Positions 63,065-64,000 of a DNA stretch of 64,000 bases are shown in pieces (the stretch's first letter is position 1; each line of letters begins with the position of its first letter). Source of the DNA: Paenibacillus sp. Soil787 (lineage in GTDB: Bacteria; Bacillota; Bacilli; Paenibacillales; NBRC-103111); NCBI RefSeq assembly GCF_001429545.1, contig NZ_LMSP01000002.1, positions 218,391 to 282,390 on the forward strand, written 5' to 3'. The notes beneath the pieces were generated by a model. The model was not told the DNA's origin. It worked only from the letters and a program-made list of their open reading frames with translations, and did not search any database. Made by a program: the position numbers and the translations under genes.

Positions 63065-63093
63065 TTGACTAACTTAATGTAAGTATATATTAT
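63065..63093 (+). promoter_or_regulatory. Promoter with palindromic operator for isochorismatase-family gene
   Basis: TTGACT (63065) and TATTAT (63088) are 17 bases apart, and the perfect palindrome ACTTAATGTAAGT (63072-63084) fills the spacer. Palindromes of this kind are typical of HxlR- or MarR-type repressors. About 200 bases of leader follow, including a strong ribosome site before a two-codon frame (ATGAGATGA near 63154). Confidence 0.6.
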
Positions 63094-63298
63094 GATAAAT
63101 GTAAACTAAATTCCTGAACAATGAATCAATAAAATTGTTGAGAGGTGAGGTGTTATGAGATGACAAAGTTTGTTCACGTTAAAATACAAAATGTTTTCTG
63201 AGATTACTTTTATGTTTTTAACAGGTTGTCCAATATCTTGAAATAAAGATACTTTAATTTGAGATTATATCATAGAAAATGAAAAGGAGCTAACAATA

Positions 63299-64000
63299 AT
63301 GAAAAAATATCTTACAGGACGCACAGTAACAACACTAGCACTGTTAACTGCTGTAGTATCCACAAGCGCATGTGGTTCTATGAACGGATCAAAAGGTAAT
63401 ACACCTTCTGCCGCGACTAGCCAAGCTCAAACAGCCATTCATGCGAAAGCTGTTCCATCTCCAAGATTGTTAACACCGACGAACCATACGTTGCTCATGA
63501 TCGATCACCAGCCGCAAATGGCTTTTGGAACTTCGTCCATTGACATCGCGACATTGCGCAATAACGTGACTGGACTTGCCAAAGCAGCGAAAGCTTTCAA
63601 TGTTCCAACTGTTCTGACGACAGTAGCTGCAAAGTCGTTCAGTGGACCGATTTTCCCAGAAATCCAAGCCGTATTCCCTGATCAACAGCCGATTGACCGT
63701 ACGACGATGAACGCGTGGGAAGATCAAAGAGTGGTAGATAAAGTCAACAGTTACGGTAAAAAGAAACTAGTCGTTTCGGGTCTATGGACAGAGGTATGCG
63801 ACTTGTCAGCGGTTCTCTCCGCAATCGATCAAGGATATGAAGTGTACATCGTAACTGATACTGCTGGCGGTGTATCAAAAGAAGCGCACGATATGGCAGT
63901 TGAGCGCATGATTCAAGCTGGTGCAACACCAATCACATGGGAGCAATACTTGCTAGAGTTGCAACGTGACTGGGCTCGTTCCGAAACGTACAAAGCCACT
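63299..64000 (+). CDS. Isochorismatase-family hydrolase with lipoprotein-like signal (3' end outside window)
   Basis: 234 visible codons. A signal peptide with a weak lipobox (TSACG near residue 25) and a linker precede a cysteine-hydrolase domain of the isochorismatase/YcaC type: Asp in LLMIDHQPQMAFG, and Cys in GLWTEVCDLSAVLSAIDQGY, followed by VTDTAGGVSKEAHDMAVERM. Most family members are cytosolic, so the exported form is unusual. AAAAGGAG supports the ATG. The substrate is unknown, and the palindromic promoter suggests control by a repressor responding to small reactive compounds. Confidence 0.88.
   Translation, partial: MKKYLTGRTVTTLALLTAVVSTSACGSMNGSKGNTPSAATSQAQTAIHAKAVPSPRLLTPTNHTLLMIDHQPQMAFGTSSIDIATLRNNVTGLAKAAKAFNVPTVLTTVAAKSFSGPIFPEIQAVFPDQQPIDRTTMNAWEDQRVVDKVNSYGKKKLVVSGLWTEVCDLSAVLSAIDQGYEVYIVTDTAGGVSKEAHDMAVERMIQAGATPITWEQYLLELQRDWARSETYKAT

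Noticed and set aside
1..64000. tRNA, rRNA, CRISPR array, prophage or intact insertion sequence
   Set aside because: None of the expected motifs, regular spacer arrays or transposase catalytic sequences were seen on either strand.

Overview
The window looks like a chromosomal segment of a plant-polysaccharide-degrading Paenibacillus or close relative (low-to-mid GC Bacillota). The reasons are the AGGAGG-type ribosome sites, the many LplB/LplC- and MalF/MalG-type sugar ABC importers, paired YesM/YesN two-component systems, a YtdP-like membrane AraC regulator, and GH families typical of pectin and xylan breakdown. No tRNA, rRNA, CRISPR array or intact transposase was seen.

Layout. (1) 1-5981, minus strand: an importer (binding protein, LplB, LplC cut by the window edge) behind a YtdP-like regulator. 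(2) 6138-10110: a YesM remnant, then a divergent pair of an AraC regulator and a GH78 rhamnosidase-like enzyme. (3) 10171-37975: a large arabinan locus. It holds two YesN response regulators, two YesM kinases, three binding proteins, three permease pairs, three sialidase-fold enzymes that I read as GH93-like exo-arabinanases, and a 1244-residue modular GH43 endo-arabinanase. (4) 38097-44000: a patchwork of remnants (kinase-DoxX fusion, truncated Rrf2, binding-protein/GH43 chimera, CBM6 tail, permease tail) around an intact FrnE-type DsbA, a LacI repressor and a GH51 arabinofuranosidase. (5) 44089-49338: glycerate kinase, aldo/keto reductase, SDR and Gfo/Idh genes. (6) 49333-60788: two AraC regulators and an aldouronate-type operon (LplB, LplC, binding protein, GH2, GH67). 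(7) 61005-64000: Nif3-like protein, broken YesN gene, and an isochorismatase-family lipoprotein cut by the window end.

How it fits together. Secreted GH43 and GH93-like enzymes would cut arabinan, three ABC importers would take up the oligosaccharides, and the cytosolic GH51 would release arabinose. The strongest new observation is a shared promoter design at six places (near 13700, 16005, 19415, 23552, 30403 and 34242). Each has a direct repeat with a 21-bp period (20 in one case), and the -10 hexamer starts exactly 27 bp after the ATC of the downstream repeat. Three sites carry AGATCA repeats and three carry TATCAT repeats, suggesting two related YesN regulons. Five of the six also have a CcpA cre-like box at or near the start site. 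Two GH78 remnants beside these modules suggest that the locus grew by segmental duplication and decay.

All functions are read from the sequence by eye. No database search or computation was run.
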